Assembly (NCBI GenBank): GCA_035048485.1
Contig: CM068592.1
Span: 43,214,133 to 43,278,132 of the forward strand
Direction of reading: 5' to 3'
DNA: 64,000 bases
Source: Pteria penguin
Lineage: Eukaryota > Mollusca > Bivalvia > Pterioida > Pteriidae
Numbering within the stretch: the first letter of the stretch is position 1; the number at the start of each line of letters is the position of its first letter. Below, one piece after another: positions 1 to 25,200 of the stretch. The translations under genes were made by a program, and so were the position numbers. The notes beneath the pieces were generated by a model, which saw only the letters and a program-made list of their open reading frames with translations, was not told where the DNA came from and ran no database searches.

Positions 1-188
1 TGAAATTTTAAACAATGATGAAGATCACTGTATATAATTATGAAGAAGTAAAAGATAAGCGAACAACATCTTCAGTTTCACATGACAAAACCTGAAATGA
101 AATGTATTGTAACAGTTGATATTCAGAAAATATGACAAATATGCAGTGAACATCCATTGATGTATGGTTAGAAATTCTCCATACTGAC

Positions 189-14089
<13,901 letters not shown>

Positions 14090-14247
14090 ATTGGTAAAAT
14101 AGGTCGCAATAAGGCAAGACTGAACAAAAATAATCTAAATTTTACTAAGACTTGGTGCGCTTATCTTCCATGTTTAAACAAATGTAATGAAATCTCGTTC
14201 CGCTTACGAGATCTGAATCTGTATCTTTGAAGTGTTTGAAAAAAACA

Positions 14248-14291
14248 TAGACTGGAGTTACCTGCTCTTGCTTGCTATCGCTGCCAGTCTA
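14248..14291. mobile_element. 44-bp miniature element with 9-bp duplication
   Basis: Starts TAGACTGG and ends CCAGTCTA. Flanked by AAAAAAACA on both sides (14239-14247 and 14292-14300). Its first 37 bases equal the start of the 82-bp element at 19270-19351, from which it differs by an internal deletion. Confidence 0.75.
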
Positions 14292-14300
14292 AAAAAAACA

Positions 14301-15603
14301 CGGCCGTCTGGATTACCAAACGGCTTATTCCAACCATTTGATGTTTATGAAAAGGGAAGGGAAGGGTGGGGAGGGGGAGGAAAATACTTTACAAAAAAAG
14401 CCTAAAATATCTACTCGTATGATTTAAATTTTAATAAGAACGAATAGTATTTTTGATGGCATTGATTTGACTTAGAAATGCATGTAGATCTACATGTAGA
14501 CTGAAAAATATAAGCAATAAGTACATGTAGAATATAGGTTTTAATTATTAATAGATAATTATATATCGTATTTCAACAATATATACATTCTAGTATATTC
14601 ATGACATCAGTGGATTTCTGTACAGAGACATAGGCCTATATGTATCTGTTGTGTAGAAATCAACTCCAACGGCCGAATCAACAGAACTGCATTTATAAAT
14701 TTTTGAAAAACATATTAATACAGCTCCTAGAGAGAACAGCAGACCCGGGTGTATATAATCAGGGAAGCTATCCCTAGAAGCTGATGTAGATAAGAACATT
14801 CTTACGCAGCTTGTTAGAATAATCAAAGGAGACCATGTGGAGAATGAACTAATATGCTACGTCAACTGGTTGGTGGTTGGTATTTTTTAAAGACAAAAAT
14901 AAAAAAAGCTGCCGAGAAAGCCTTGGACTGAGACACTTATAAACGTCCATCTATGTTCCAAATGATAGAATATATAAGCCAGCCCGGTGAAAATCTAGGG
15001 AGGGAATTTAAAAGGAAAATTAACTATTCCGGTCCAGAGAACTTACTGAGCACTCGATAAGGAAAATCCAACATGCGCCTTTTCAATACACAAAATTTCA
15101 AAGTTGGGGAACAGCATAACATATGGAAGAATGTAAACTGGGATACCATATTGCAGTTAAAAAGGCGGGCATCAAAGTAAAAGTACCAGTGGTATGTGGA
15201 GTCTAACCCCCCCCCCCCCCCCCTAATCAATAAAGCAAAATATGCGGGGACATTACGTACAGAAAGATCTCCGCTAACTTTGTCAGTTTGTGAAAACGAA
15301 ACTGAGGCAATTTCCTACTGAAATGTGAAAAATTAACAACTATACCAGACAACCATTCATTTGTCAGCTAGACAAAATCTTTCAAGCAAGAGATGTTGCT
15401 GATGTTGCCATCCTCAACAAATATGCCACTAATTCTAGATCTCTAGAACTGTGACACTTTACACGAGATCGAATCAATAAAACGGGGACTGTGGCGGGTC
15501 TGATGTAGAATACGAATGCTATTATTTATTTTCTAAAACCATGGCTTATGGCCTAGGAATATGTAAGAATCATTTCTAAAATGTTCATTTTAAATGTAAT
15601 CCA

Positions 15604-15641
<38 letters not shown>
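14301..15641. other. Upstream of the CCDC177-like gene, no gene seen
   Basis: AT-rich, with a G-rich stretch near 14355-14380, an 18-base C run near 15206-15223 and a (CT)n run at 15612-15640. The frames at 14599-14826 and 15024-15230 show no family features. Confidence 0.45.
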
Positions 15642-15642
<1 letters not shown>

Positions 15643-15775
15643 GTGGCGGATTTAGAGGGGGCGCCCCCTTTTCGCCACATATTTAGAAGTAAAACCCCAA
15701 ATTTGGCACCCCAAAAGGCCGAGCAGTTTGACTCATGTGGGCCCGCCTTTTCGAAAATCCTGGATCCGCCACTGC
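15642..15775. mobile_element. hAT-like MITE with CAGTGGCGGAT ends
   Basis: Starts CAGTGGCGGATTTAG and ends CTGGATCCGCCACTG. The body has GGGCGCCCCCTTTTCGCCAC and a GCCCGCCTTTTCG word. A second copy in the opposite orientation lies at 36026-36166, and a one-ended relic near 33203. CAGTGGCGGAT-type ends are typical of hAT-like MITEs in animals. Confidence 0.8.
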
Positions 15776-16354
15776 TCTGGTCTAAGACTCGATGGCCGTT
15801 ACGGTAGCCGTATTGGTCAACCTACCACATATGGACGGGTTTGGGACAATACGTACACACTCGCATGTATTACATGTACATACTATTCATGTGGTTAACA
15901 CAACGGGCCGTGCTATTAATGTAAATAGGGTCTGAAAATCTTGCCACATGGCACGCGAGGAATGCTGATACCGGGTAGTTCTGATAAATGCATTGATATA
16001 CGAATTAGGCCATATTGATCAATGCTTGGGAAATACTTAGACATATAAATATTATATTTTGTGGAAATAAAGAAAGAAACACGACCTTTTGTGCCAGAGT
16101 TTACTGAGATGAGATTTACACCGCACACGCAATTAGAAATGCAAGCTAAGAGATCTACTGACTTGTATGGTGATTGACTGATATTCATTTCAAATAAATA
16201 AATAAATTAATTAATTAATTAATTGTATGTTATTAATTATAGCAGGTCACAATAGAGTCACGTGACATCTATTTTTAAAAATAGGTTCATCTCTTGGGCT
16301 CACCTATGCCATTCTGTCCTTACCTTGGCCAAACCCTAACCCTAGCCCATACTG
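15776..16354. other. No gene seen
   Basis: Includes an AATA/AATT tetranucleotide run at about 16193-16225. The 90-codon minus frame at 15916-16188 has no recognisable feature. Confidence 0.4.
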
Positions 16355-16515
16355 ACAGGTTGGGGGATAACATGATAACCTGTTGTTGGTTCCAAGTCGG
16401 GCCTTTTCATTGTTCAGAATTCTGTGTTATTGATGCTTCTCATATTGAAGGATTCTTCCATATGCGAAGATAAACATGAAATATATATTTTGTTCATTCA
16501 GCAATTCAAATAAAT
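16355..16515. repeat. Dispersed repeat, copy 1
   Basis: GGGATAACATGATAACCTGT through CAGCAATTCAAATAAAT matches 21898-22055 in order and orientation, for example ATTGTTCAGAATTCTG in both. Confidence 0.75.
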
Positions 16516-17104
16516 ATTTATTTCGAGATAAAAGATACAACTGAAAGCGCATCTTCTGCTTAATTCATACCTCCCATCAATTAGTAATGACAGTTAGTTA
16601 GTTACCTCTCTTTATGACAATCGTGACGATTTTAATTTCATTATTACTTCCCTTTCCCTGAGTAGCAACACACGGTACCCTCCCGTATATGGCGTCTTCA
16701 TATCACAACTTATACGCTATGTCAGGGCATGTTCTAAATATGAAGATTTCGTCTTCAGGGCGAGGCCTCTTAAATTGCTACGAAACTACTCTCACAAGTA
16801 TATACATGCATTAATGAACGTTGGAAATTGTCATCGAGTAAATTCTATGAACGATATGGATGCAGAACAATATGAGATCCCCCTTTCAAGAATGTTAACC
16901 GACATTTTGGGATCTGATCATACTAACTAACCATCTTGAATTCTTCTTACTATACTTGATTTGACATTCTGTGTAAACATACAAACATTTGTTCACATGC
17001 ACTTCCGACACCAGAATTTCAGCTCGCTTCCAGACCAGCAGGGCACAGTTACTTCATGTTGATGTCGCTCTGTCGCTCTATATATTTTTGATATCATAAT
17101 ATTA

Positions 17105-17275
17105 GTCTACATTACTTTTATTGTTTATATATTTTTATGACCTCTCAACTTGGGATACTCGTTGATCCCTTTTCTCTATATGGAGGATTATTCATAATTT
17201 TTTAAATGTGTGTTCTTTGACTGTACTGCATTTGCGGTGAATGGGAAGGTGGGCCCGTATATCGGTTAACCAGGT
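17105..17275. repeat. Dispersed repeat shared with 55195-55350 (inverted)
   Basis: TATGGAGGATTATTCATAAT, GAATGGGAAGGTGGGCCCGT and TCGGTTAACC follow in order. The reverse complement of 55195-55350 shows the same order with a few substitutions. This copy is not inside a LINE. Confidence 0.75.
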
Positions 17276-17524
17276 AAATGTCTGCAATTGTACCTACTGA
17301 TTGACAGTGGTTAAAATTTAAATTATCTGAGTACCTACTGATGGGCATTGTAAAGTCTACCAGTCTATTAGTTGACGGTTAGTGTTAAGTTCGGAAAATG
17401 TCACGTAGATGTATCTGCTAATGGTCAGTGGTAAGCTTTACTCATGAATTTACTTCTGGTCAGTGACAAGGGTTACCAGTGTACCTGCTGATGGTTAGTA
17501 GTAAAAGTCTACTATTTAAATCAT
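17276..17524. repeat. Diverged monomers of the 35-bp satellite
   Basis: Several degraded units of the type GTACCTACTGATGG...CAGTGGTAAGGTCTACCAGT, the same family as the large array at 25740-28555. Confidence 0.65.
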
Positions 17525-18430
17525 CTCCTGTCAAAGGTGAAACCAAGTGCTCAGAAGGAATAAGCGTCTCCTGTCAGAGATGAAACCAGATGCTCATGAG
17601 GAGTAAGCTTCTCCTGTCAAAGATGAGATCAGGTAACTGCGAGGAGTGTCTCCGGTCAGAGATAAAACCAGGTGTTCATGAGGAGTAAGCGTCACCTGTC
17701 AGAGACGAGATCAGGCAACTGTGAGGAGTGTCTCCTGTCAGAGATGAAACCAGGTGTTCATGAGGAGTAAGCGTCACCTGTCAGAGATGAGATCAGGTAA
17801 CTGTGAGGAGTGTCTCCTGTCAGAGATGAAACCAGGTGTTCATGAGGAGTAAGCGTCACCTGTCAGAGATGAGATCAGATAACTGTGAGGAGTGCATGTC
17901 TCCTGTCAGAGATGAAACCAGGTGCTCATGAGGAGTAAGCGTCTCCTGTCAGAGATGAGATCAGGCAACTGTGAGGAGTGTTTCCGGTCAGAGATAAAAC
18001 CAGGTGTTCGTGAGGAGTATTTCTCCTGTCAGAGATGAGATCAGGTAGCTGTGAGAAGTGTCTCCTGTCAGAGATGAGATCAGGTGACTGTGAGGAGTGT
18101 CTCCGGTCAGAGATAAAACCAGGCCGTGTTCATGAGGAGTAAGCGTCTCCTGTCAGTGATGAGATATGAGGTAACAGTGAGGAGTGTCTCCTGTCAGAGA
18201 TGAGATCAGGTAACTGTGAGGAGTGTCTCCTGTCAGAGATGAAACCAGGTAACTGTGAGGAGTGTCTCCTGTCAGAGATGAGATCAGGTAACTGTGAGGA
18301 GTGTCTCCGGTCAGAGATAAAACCAGGCCGTGTTCATGAGGAGTAAGCGTCTCCTGTCAGAGGTGAAATCAGGTAACTGTGAGGAGTGTCTTCTGTCAGA
18401 GATGAGGCTAGGTGCTCAGGAGGAGTGTCT
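17525..18430. repeat. 39-bp minisatellite, about 23 copies
   Basis: The unit is built on TCTCCTGTCAGAGATGAGAT and CAGGTAACTGTGAGGAGTG. Two variant types alternate (AACTGTGAGGAG and GTTCATGAGGAGTAAGCG). The unit resembles 57560-57595 (GAGATCAGGTGCCCGGGGAG ... GCATCTCCTG) in the 3' region of the Penelope-like element. Confidence 0.88.
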
Positions 18431-18911
18431 CTTGTTTTTCAACTGCATTACACATGACTATCCAAACTATTCAGACGATGCATTGGGTTTTTTTGTATAG
18501 CCTACCAGTGGAGTAACTAGGTGGTAAAGAGGGTGTCTCAACCACAAAGGGGTACTGATATCATTATCAATGTAAAACTCCGCTGGAATACTTAATGAAC
18601 TCTTCACTTCAAAACAAAAAGTGGGAGAAGCATGTAAATATGTAATGTCGTGTTATTGGGAATGTGTGTTCCGAAAAGAATGCATGCGAAAGTAAAAATG
18701 ATGAATAAGCAAAATTAATTATGACGTAAATTTCATTGCCAATCGAGAATTTAATACATCTGAGAAAAATCACTACACTATCAGTTTCAATGACTTGTTA
18801 ACAAAATCTCTCTGTCTTGAACGATTTTTTTTCCTCAACGATACCGGATGATAACCACCGTATTCGGCTTTTGGTCCTATTGTACTTTTAGTGTCAGAAA
18901 CGCGCTTGTAT
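18431..18911. other. No gene seen; right end belongs to a dispersed repeat
   Basis: From about 18840 (ACCGGATGATAACCACCGTA ... TACTTTTAGTGTCAGAAACG) the sequence matches 39285-39345 and continues after the fold-back at 19383. Confidence 0.5.
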
Positions 18912-19374
18912 CACAGGTACCTGGGTCAGTGAGGTTCCTACGCTGCTGATTTGTTCCGCCGATCGACGGATATGTCAGCCGTAGTGATCACAGGTACCTG
19001 GGTCAGTGAGGTCCCTACGCTGCTGATTTGTTCCGCCGATCGACGGATATGTCAGCCATAGTGATTGGTTGTTAAAGAAGGACCTTCTTTAGCAACCAAT
19101 CACTATGGCTGACATATTCGTCGATCGGCGGAACAAATCAGCAGCGTAGGAACCTCACTGACCCAGGTACCTGTGGTAGTGATTGGTTGCTGAAGAAGCA
19201 ACCAATCACTACGGCTGACATATCCGTCGATCGGCGGAACAAATCAGCAGCGTAGGAACCTCACTGACCTAGACTGGAGTTACCTGCTCTTGCTTGCTAT
19301 CGCTGCGCGTACTGTAGATATCTTAAGATCTAGACAGGCATCGCCAGTCTACCTCACTGACCCAGGTACCTGTG
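18912..19374. mobile_element. hAT-like fold-back element with 8-bp target duplication
   Basis: Ends are CACAGGTACCTGGGTCAGTG and its inverted copy CACTGACCCAGGTACCTGTG. The flanks GCTTGTAT at 18904-18911 and 19375-19382 are an exact 8-bp duplication. Four copies of a roughly 75-bp module (with GCTGCTGATTTGTTCCGCCG) are arranged two forward and two reverse around a centre near 19085. No protein is encoded. The fourth module is split by the small element at 19270-19351. Confidence 0.9.
19270..19351. mobile_element. 82-bp nested miniature element (TAGACTGG ends)
   Basis: Starts TAGACTGGAGTTACCTGC and ends GCCAGTCTA. The 11 bases CCTCACTGACC stand on both sides (19259-19269 and 19352-19362). The central AGATATCTTAAGATCTAGA is itself palindromic. 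A 9-11 bp duplication would fit a Mutator-like transposase, but that class is only a guess. Confidence 0.75.
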
Positions 19375-19382
19375 GCTTGTAT

Positions 19383-19639
19383 GTTTACATCTTACTTGGG
19401 ACACATGTTGTTCATTTCATGCACAGACTGCATGATGCCATGCCCTGAAGTTTTAAGGTATGAATTCTGTAACATCTCGTATTTATATTTTCACTACTGA
19501 ATGTCTATTGTACAGTATAGTTGGCTTTTTATGGATTATCAAATATTGGTCGTTTCGTTTCCATTTCCTTTCATTATCGAAAAAAGAAAAAAACTCAAAT
19601 CGCTCTGTCCTCTGACCGGCATATGAAATCACCGTTTTT
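19383..19639. repeat. Dispersed repeat resumed after the fold-back
   Basis: GTTTACATCTTACTTGGGAC through AAGTTTTAAGGTATGAATTC and beyond matches 39355-39490. Together with 18840-18911 it is the target of the fold-back. Confidence 0.75.
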
Positions 19640-21440
19640 AGCTCACATGACTTTGGCTCAAGTGAGCAATAGTCATAGCGCGCCGTCCCTCCGTCCGTCG
19701 TAAACTTTGCACATATCGACTTCTCAATAACTGCTGATCGAACGGCTTTCTATAAAACTTTATAGAAATAAAGTACTCATGGTCTCCTACAAGTGTTGTT
19801 TCTTTTTGTCCCAATCTGTCAACAGGTGGTGCCATCACAGGCAAAAGTAGGTCAAAGAGGGTATCCCCCTTTGACAAACTTCTTCAGACCTGGTGCATAC
19901 AAAGACAAACTGCATAGATCAAGAGAGATGTGTGAAGAAGTGTTGTTATTTTTGGTTCTGTTCTGAAATCAAATTTTTAAAGGAGCATGGTCCGATTGAA
20001 GTCGGGAAAATATAAAAAATGTAAACGGATTTCTTAAACGGCAATCGATTGCTAGTATGCTATCTAAGATCTGTAAAAAGTATCGTTACCAAAGTCGATG
20101 TCACTAATGAGATATGCCCGTTTTAAATTTGCAACATAACCAGGCCAACTCCTTGAATATTGATGAGGTCGGTCAGAGGAAATCACGTGACAATGAAATT
20201 CGTGCTTTACCCGATTCTAACATTTGTTCCACTTTTCTTCTTTTGGCCTCTGAGTCTGTGTATAGTTATTTTCTACCACACTTTTGCTTTTCTCGTGCTT
20301 GTATTCCTCCATGTGAACCATTTTTGTTGTTTTCTACAGTGAATATCGGCGCACGCGCATGATTATGGGAGCATCACTTTATTTGGGGAATTGCATGATA
20401 CCAACCGAATTCAATTACCATTATTCTACGAAAGCATTGAGGGATTTTAGTTTTAAATTTTGCAATTAACACAAGTTTATAATTTATGTAATTTATGTAA
20501 TACAGGAAAAATAAGATATTGTGGTAATTTATCCTTTTCATGCTAAAATTTTCCAGTCTCGGACTATGTCCCTTTAACGTCTTTGCAACATTTTTGGACT
20601 TAGTAATTTCAATGCAGGAAAGTGTCATGTTTTTCAGTTAAATGATAATGATGATTTCTTATGGACTATTTTGATCATAATTATGGTAAGAAATATTATT
20701 GTGAAAGAATTTTGTCAATTATATCTCAATTTTTGGATTTTTTATGAATTTTTTAAGACTTCCAAAAAAAGGGGGGGGGGTTGGCCATTTTTCACATTTT
20801 CAACTTTTTCTGCAAAGCTGTAGGAAATATGTTAATAAAACTGGGTAGAAATAAATCAACTATGAACCCCTTCAAATTTTGTCGATTTCATCTAGACCTG
20901 GTTACAGGTGGCGCCACCACAGATAAAAGTAGGTCACAAAAGAGTACTCTCCTTTAACTTTCTTCTTCTTCACACTGGTTGTATACAGAGACAAACAGAA
21001 TGTATAGAAATGATCTAAAGGGATGAGTGAAGAAGTATTGTCATTTTGGTTCCCTTCCAAAATAAAATTTTAGAAGTTTTTTTGACATTTTTTTTGGACT
21101 TGGGTGTTTTCAATGCAGAAAAGTGTCATATTTCCTAGTTAAATTGATAATGATGATTTCTTATGGACTATTTTGATCATAATTATGGCAAGGAATGTTA
21201 TTTTGAAAGAATTTTGTCAATAACTCAATTTTTGGATTTTTAAAAATTTTTTAAGACTTCAAAATGAGCGTGTATTGGGACAAATCTTCGCATTTTTAAC
21301 TTCTGCTGTTATTCCACATGAAAGATTTTAATGAAACATGGTATACATGAAGTACCATAGGTCCTCTATCAATTTTGTATATATCATCCAAATTGGTCAA
21401 CAGGTAGTGCCACCATGGCTAAAAAATAGGTCTCACAATG
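19640..21440. repeat. Three degraded direct copies of a roughly 500-bp repeat
   Basis: Recurring blocks: CAACAGGTGGTGCCATCACA (about 19820), CAGGTGGCGCCACCACAG (about 20905) and CAACAGGTAGTGCCACCATG (about 21400), each followed by a TAGGTC word. GATAATGATGATTTCTTATG is at about 20643 and 21149. The start TTTAGCTCACATGACTTTGG resembles a repeat that is very common in mollusc genomes. The first copy is interrupted by the element at 19981-20573. Confidence 0.65.
19981..20573. mobile_element. 593-bp element with 15-bp TIRs and TTAA duplication
   Basis: Left end AGGAGCATGGTCCGA and right end TCGGACTATGTCCCT are inverted with two mismatches. TTAA stands on both sides (19977-19980 and 20574-20577). 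Comparing the flanks with the neighbouring repeat copy (about 21056-21100) shows the uninterrupted sequence. TTAA duplication is the piggyBac habit; no transposase is present. The overlapping frames at 20114-20362 and 20160-20342 have no family features. Confidence 0.7.
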
Positions 21441-21897
21441 GTACATATATACCACTTGGTAATTAAAATATGGAGAGTAACAGTTCAAATTCAGCTGTGG
21501 TCAAATTTTTTTTCATTTCTAAATTAGTTTTTACATGTTTCACTACACTCAACATATAAACTACACTCAACATATAAAATTAGGCCATTTTAAGTTGGAT
21601 TTGATAATATTTGAAACAATTGTTGTTCATGACCCAGACTTGAAATCAGTCAACAAATGGTCCCACCTAAAGAAAGTGACTAACTTGTTGCCCTGAATCA
21701 CATCTTGCAGAGACAAAGCAAATGCTTAATATCAAAATCACCTGAATGGATGTGCAAGAAAGTGTTGTTGTTTTTTATTTGTTCTGGTCTGAAATAAAAT
21801 TTGACATATTTTCAGCATTTGTGTTGAGTTAGTCACAGTAATGCAAAAATAAATGACAGTAGTCCTGTTTACAGTTAATATGAAACTTTGACAAGTT

Positions 21898-22055
21898 GAT
21901 GGGATAACATGTTATGACCTGTAGTTTGTTCTAAATCAAACTCTTTTATTGTTCAGAATTCTGCGTTATTGATGCTGCTCATAATGAAGGATTCTTCTAT
22001 ATGCCATAATAACCATGATAGATACATATTGTTTTTTTCATTCAGGAATTCAAAT
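21898..22055. repeat. Dispersed repeat, copy 2
   Basis: Direct match to 16355-16515 (GGGATAACATGTTATGACCT ... CAGGAATTCAAATAAATG). It ends about 190 bp before the TRIM-like start exon. Confidence 0.75.
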
Positions 22056-22244
22056 AAATGTTATATTGAAAACTCTGTATACTTTATTATATTTGACAAC
22101 AAGTCTTGACATTTACACCATCATATGTTTCTTTAAATTCAGAGTTCTGCAGTGTTTTATTTTCTTTACAGGAATATTAGAGTACAAGGACATCAAAAGG
22201 CAAATTAAGAGAGAGTCTCATATATGTATAGTTCTATTTACTTC

Positions 22245-22290
22245 AATGGCAAGTAAGTGACAGTAACAATGTCAGGTAAGTGACAGTAAC
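22245..22290 (+). repeat. Tandem 23-bp duplication of start codon plus splice donor
   Basis: Two adjacent 23-bp copies (22245-22267 and 22268-22290) differ at two positions. Each contains an ATG, four more coding bases and GTAAGTGACAGTAAC. Both keep the frame into 23887. Confidence 0.7.
22246..22252 (+). CDS. TRIM-like start exon (7 coding bases)
   Basis: ATGGCAA is followed by the strong donor GTAAGTGA. The single leftover A joins GT of the next exon to make a Ser codon, giving M-A-S-A-E-E-L. A second equally suitable ATGTCAG|GTAAGT lies 23 bp downstream (22269-22275) and would give M-S-G-A-E-E-L. Transcript evidence is needed to choose. Confidence 0.5.
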
Positions 22291-25200
22291 CATGTCCAAT
22301 TCATATAATAATGTTCTGCGGATAAATACAGCATACCTTCTGATGTTGAAGTTTTTTCTTTGTCTGTTCTGTCATTTGTTACATTAGTTTATATCTTTAA
22401 GGTATTGGGTGGATTTTTAAGAATTTTTCTTAGACTGACCTCTAGTGACTAACAGTGTTCTAATTAGGTATCTCTCTGGTCCATTCCTGCATTATACTTA
22501 ACACAGCCATCTTTTTAAAACAGTGTTGGTACAATTGTACTAGCAAAAGGTGATATTTCCACAGTTTTCTTCTTCATTTGAGAGCTTGGTCCTTTTAACA
22601 ATTTAAAAGGGGCTAAATACATTAATAAAGGATAGATTTAAAACATCTGTTAAAATTTTTTATCCAGAAAAATTCAAAATGAAATGACTGTGTTTTTAAA
22701 AGCCCTGTATTGTCTCTTTTGTTCAAGGAAATACTGTATGAAAAATAGACTTTACATTTCTACTTCTTTTACATGTAACAAATACTTACATGTAAAATTT
22801 AAAGTTAAACTACATGTAGTAAGGAAAGCCTGTGTGAGAGATATCGCCACAGTCTTGAAGATTCCCAATGCTTACAGTGAGTGACTGCTGACAAATGCTT
22901 GATTAGTATCTTCTTATAGCCATGGTGGGGGAAGGGTCAAAACACTGCGCTGTACTTCACCTGCTGAAAACTCTGTATTCTTTCAGATCTTCTGATTTCC
23001 TTAAATTACCACCACCATAATTATACTGATATAGATGAAAATCTCCTCATGAGGCATTATTTTCAACTACAAAATACTGGCCAGCACCAGAAGTGAAATA
23101 ATCATGGTGTTGCATTATCCTTCATCAATAAACACTAGCCTCCACCATATAGGTAAATAATTGTGATGTCAGTTATTATCCCAACCACCCAACACCAGCC
23201 TCCACCATATAAGTGGATGATAGTGATTTCAGGTATTATCCCCGCCACCAACACTGGCTTCCACTATGTAAGTGAAAAAGTCCTGGTGTAGCAATATTTT
23301 CTACCCATAAACACTAACCTAGCTCCACCATAAAGGAGAATTATTACTGATGAGGCATTAACCATTTGGTGTGACATTCCCTTTCACCACTAAAAAAGAC
23401 TAGTCGCCACCAAAGAGGTTAAATAAAACTGGTGTTGCAGCATCCTTCACCTCTAAACACTATAATGCCTTGCTCGCACAGGTAAAATGACTCTGGTGTT
23501 ATCCTCCACCACTAAACACTATAAAGTCTCGTTCCTTTAGGTGAAATGACTCTGGTGTTATCCTCCACCACTAAACAGTGTAAGGCCTCGATCATATAGG
23601 TGTAATCATTCTGGTGTTATCCTCCAGCACTAAACACTGTAAGGCAGTGATCATATCGGTGAATCACTGTGGTGTTATCCTCCAGCACTAAACACTATGA
23701 GGCCTCGATCACATTGGTGTAATCATTCTGGTGTTATCCTCCTCCACTAAACACTGCAAGGCCTCAATCATATAGGCGTAATCATTCTGGTGTTATCCTC
23801 CTCCACTAAACACTGCAAGGCCTCAATCATATAGGCGTAATCATTCTTGTACTTAGTACACATATTATTATTTTTTAAATTTTCAGGTGCAGAGGAATTA
23901 TCAACAGAGCCAAGTGGGCATATCCAGTGGTTACCGGAATGTGATGATTGTGATAATCCTGCAGAACATTATTGTAAAACATGCCAAGAGAAGCTGTGTA
24001 CAGGCTGTAAAGCTGATCACCTCTCAAAACAGAAAAAAAGACACCATACTTTTGTTCCTTACTCAGCTGAAAACAATCAAGAACCAAAGCTTGAATCATG
24101 CTTAAAGCACCCAGAGCAGCGATATGAAATGTTCTGTAAACCATGTAGTACACCTGTTTGTATCATCTGCATTGTTGAGTCACATTTTGGGGATCACCAT
24201 TCTTTCATTAAGATAAAAGAAATCTATGAAACATGCAAAAAAGCTGCTACTGGTAGGTTGGAAACTTTGAAATCAGAAATAAAGTCAACATTAGAAACTG
24301 CCATTGAAGATACAATAAACATTGTCGAAAATACCAAGCAGAAAATGAAAAGTAGACACAAATATATTCAACAGTGTTTAGATGAAATTCTTGACGAGAA
24401 CATGACAGAACTGGATAATACTTGCCAGGAACAACTGCTTCCATATCAGAAGAAACTTTCTGCAATTGATAGAAGTATTCAAGAATATGTCAACCATTTG
24501 TATTCAGATTCCCCTGTCAAACTGATCAACTTCATGGAAAATAGAAGTATGGATCAAGAAATAAATATTGCTCATCTTCCTACAATCAAAACAAACTGCC
24601 TGGTATTTGAAACAGGTAATGATATTTTAAAAGAAAAACTGAAGAGTCAGTTTGGTCAGCTGAAGTCATTAGGTACCAATGCAAATAGAAATGGTGATCA
24701 TGAAACAGGATTGTATGAAAGGAAAATGCAGATGTCATGGGCAGCAGATTATTCTTCTCAAAACAATGCAAAAGTTCAATTTCTAGATCATCCAGTCCGT
24801 CTGAAAAAGTTTACAACCCAATGTGGAAAATCTTCTCTTCTCTGTAAAATTACTTGTGATGGCAAGGACCGGGCATGGATACATGGAGGAGAAGGTGATG
24901 GAATTCAAAGAAAAATAAAGCAGATTGATAGAACTGGTCGTGTGACACATCATGGTATAACAACATGGAACATTTATAACTCAACAGGCATGGTCATAAG
25001 TAAAGATGGGGACCTTTTGATAAGTGATAAAGATCATAATTGTGTACAGAAGATATCAGGAGATTCCAATGCCACTTCACTCTTCACAAACTGCCAAAGT
25101 GGACCGAGAGGGATGTGTGTATCACCCAGTGGTGATGTAGCAGTATGCTTGCTAGACCTGGGTTTACTGAAGATATATGATTCCAAAGGGAAAATGTTAA

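Noticed and set aside
23847..23886. Start of the TRIM-like ORF at 23847 (MYLVHILLFFKFS)
   Set aside because: These bases are a polypyrimidine tract and acceptor (TTTTTTAAATTTTCAG). The hydrophobic residues are intron translation, not a signal peptide.
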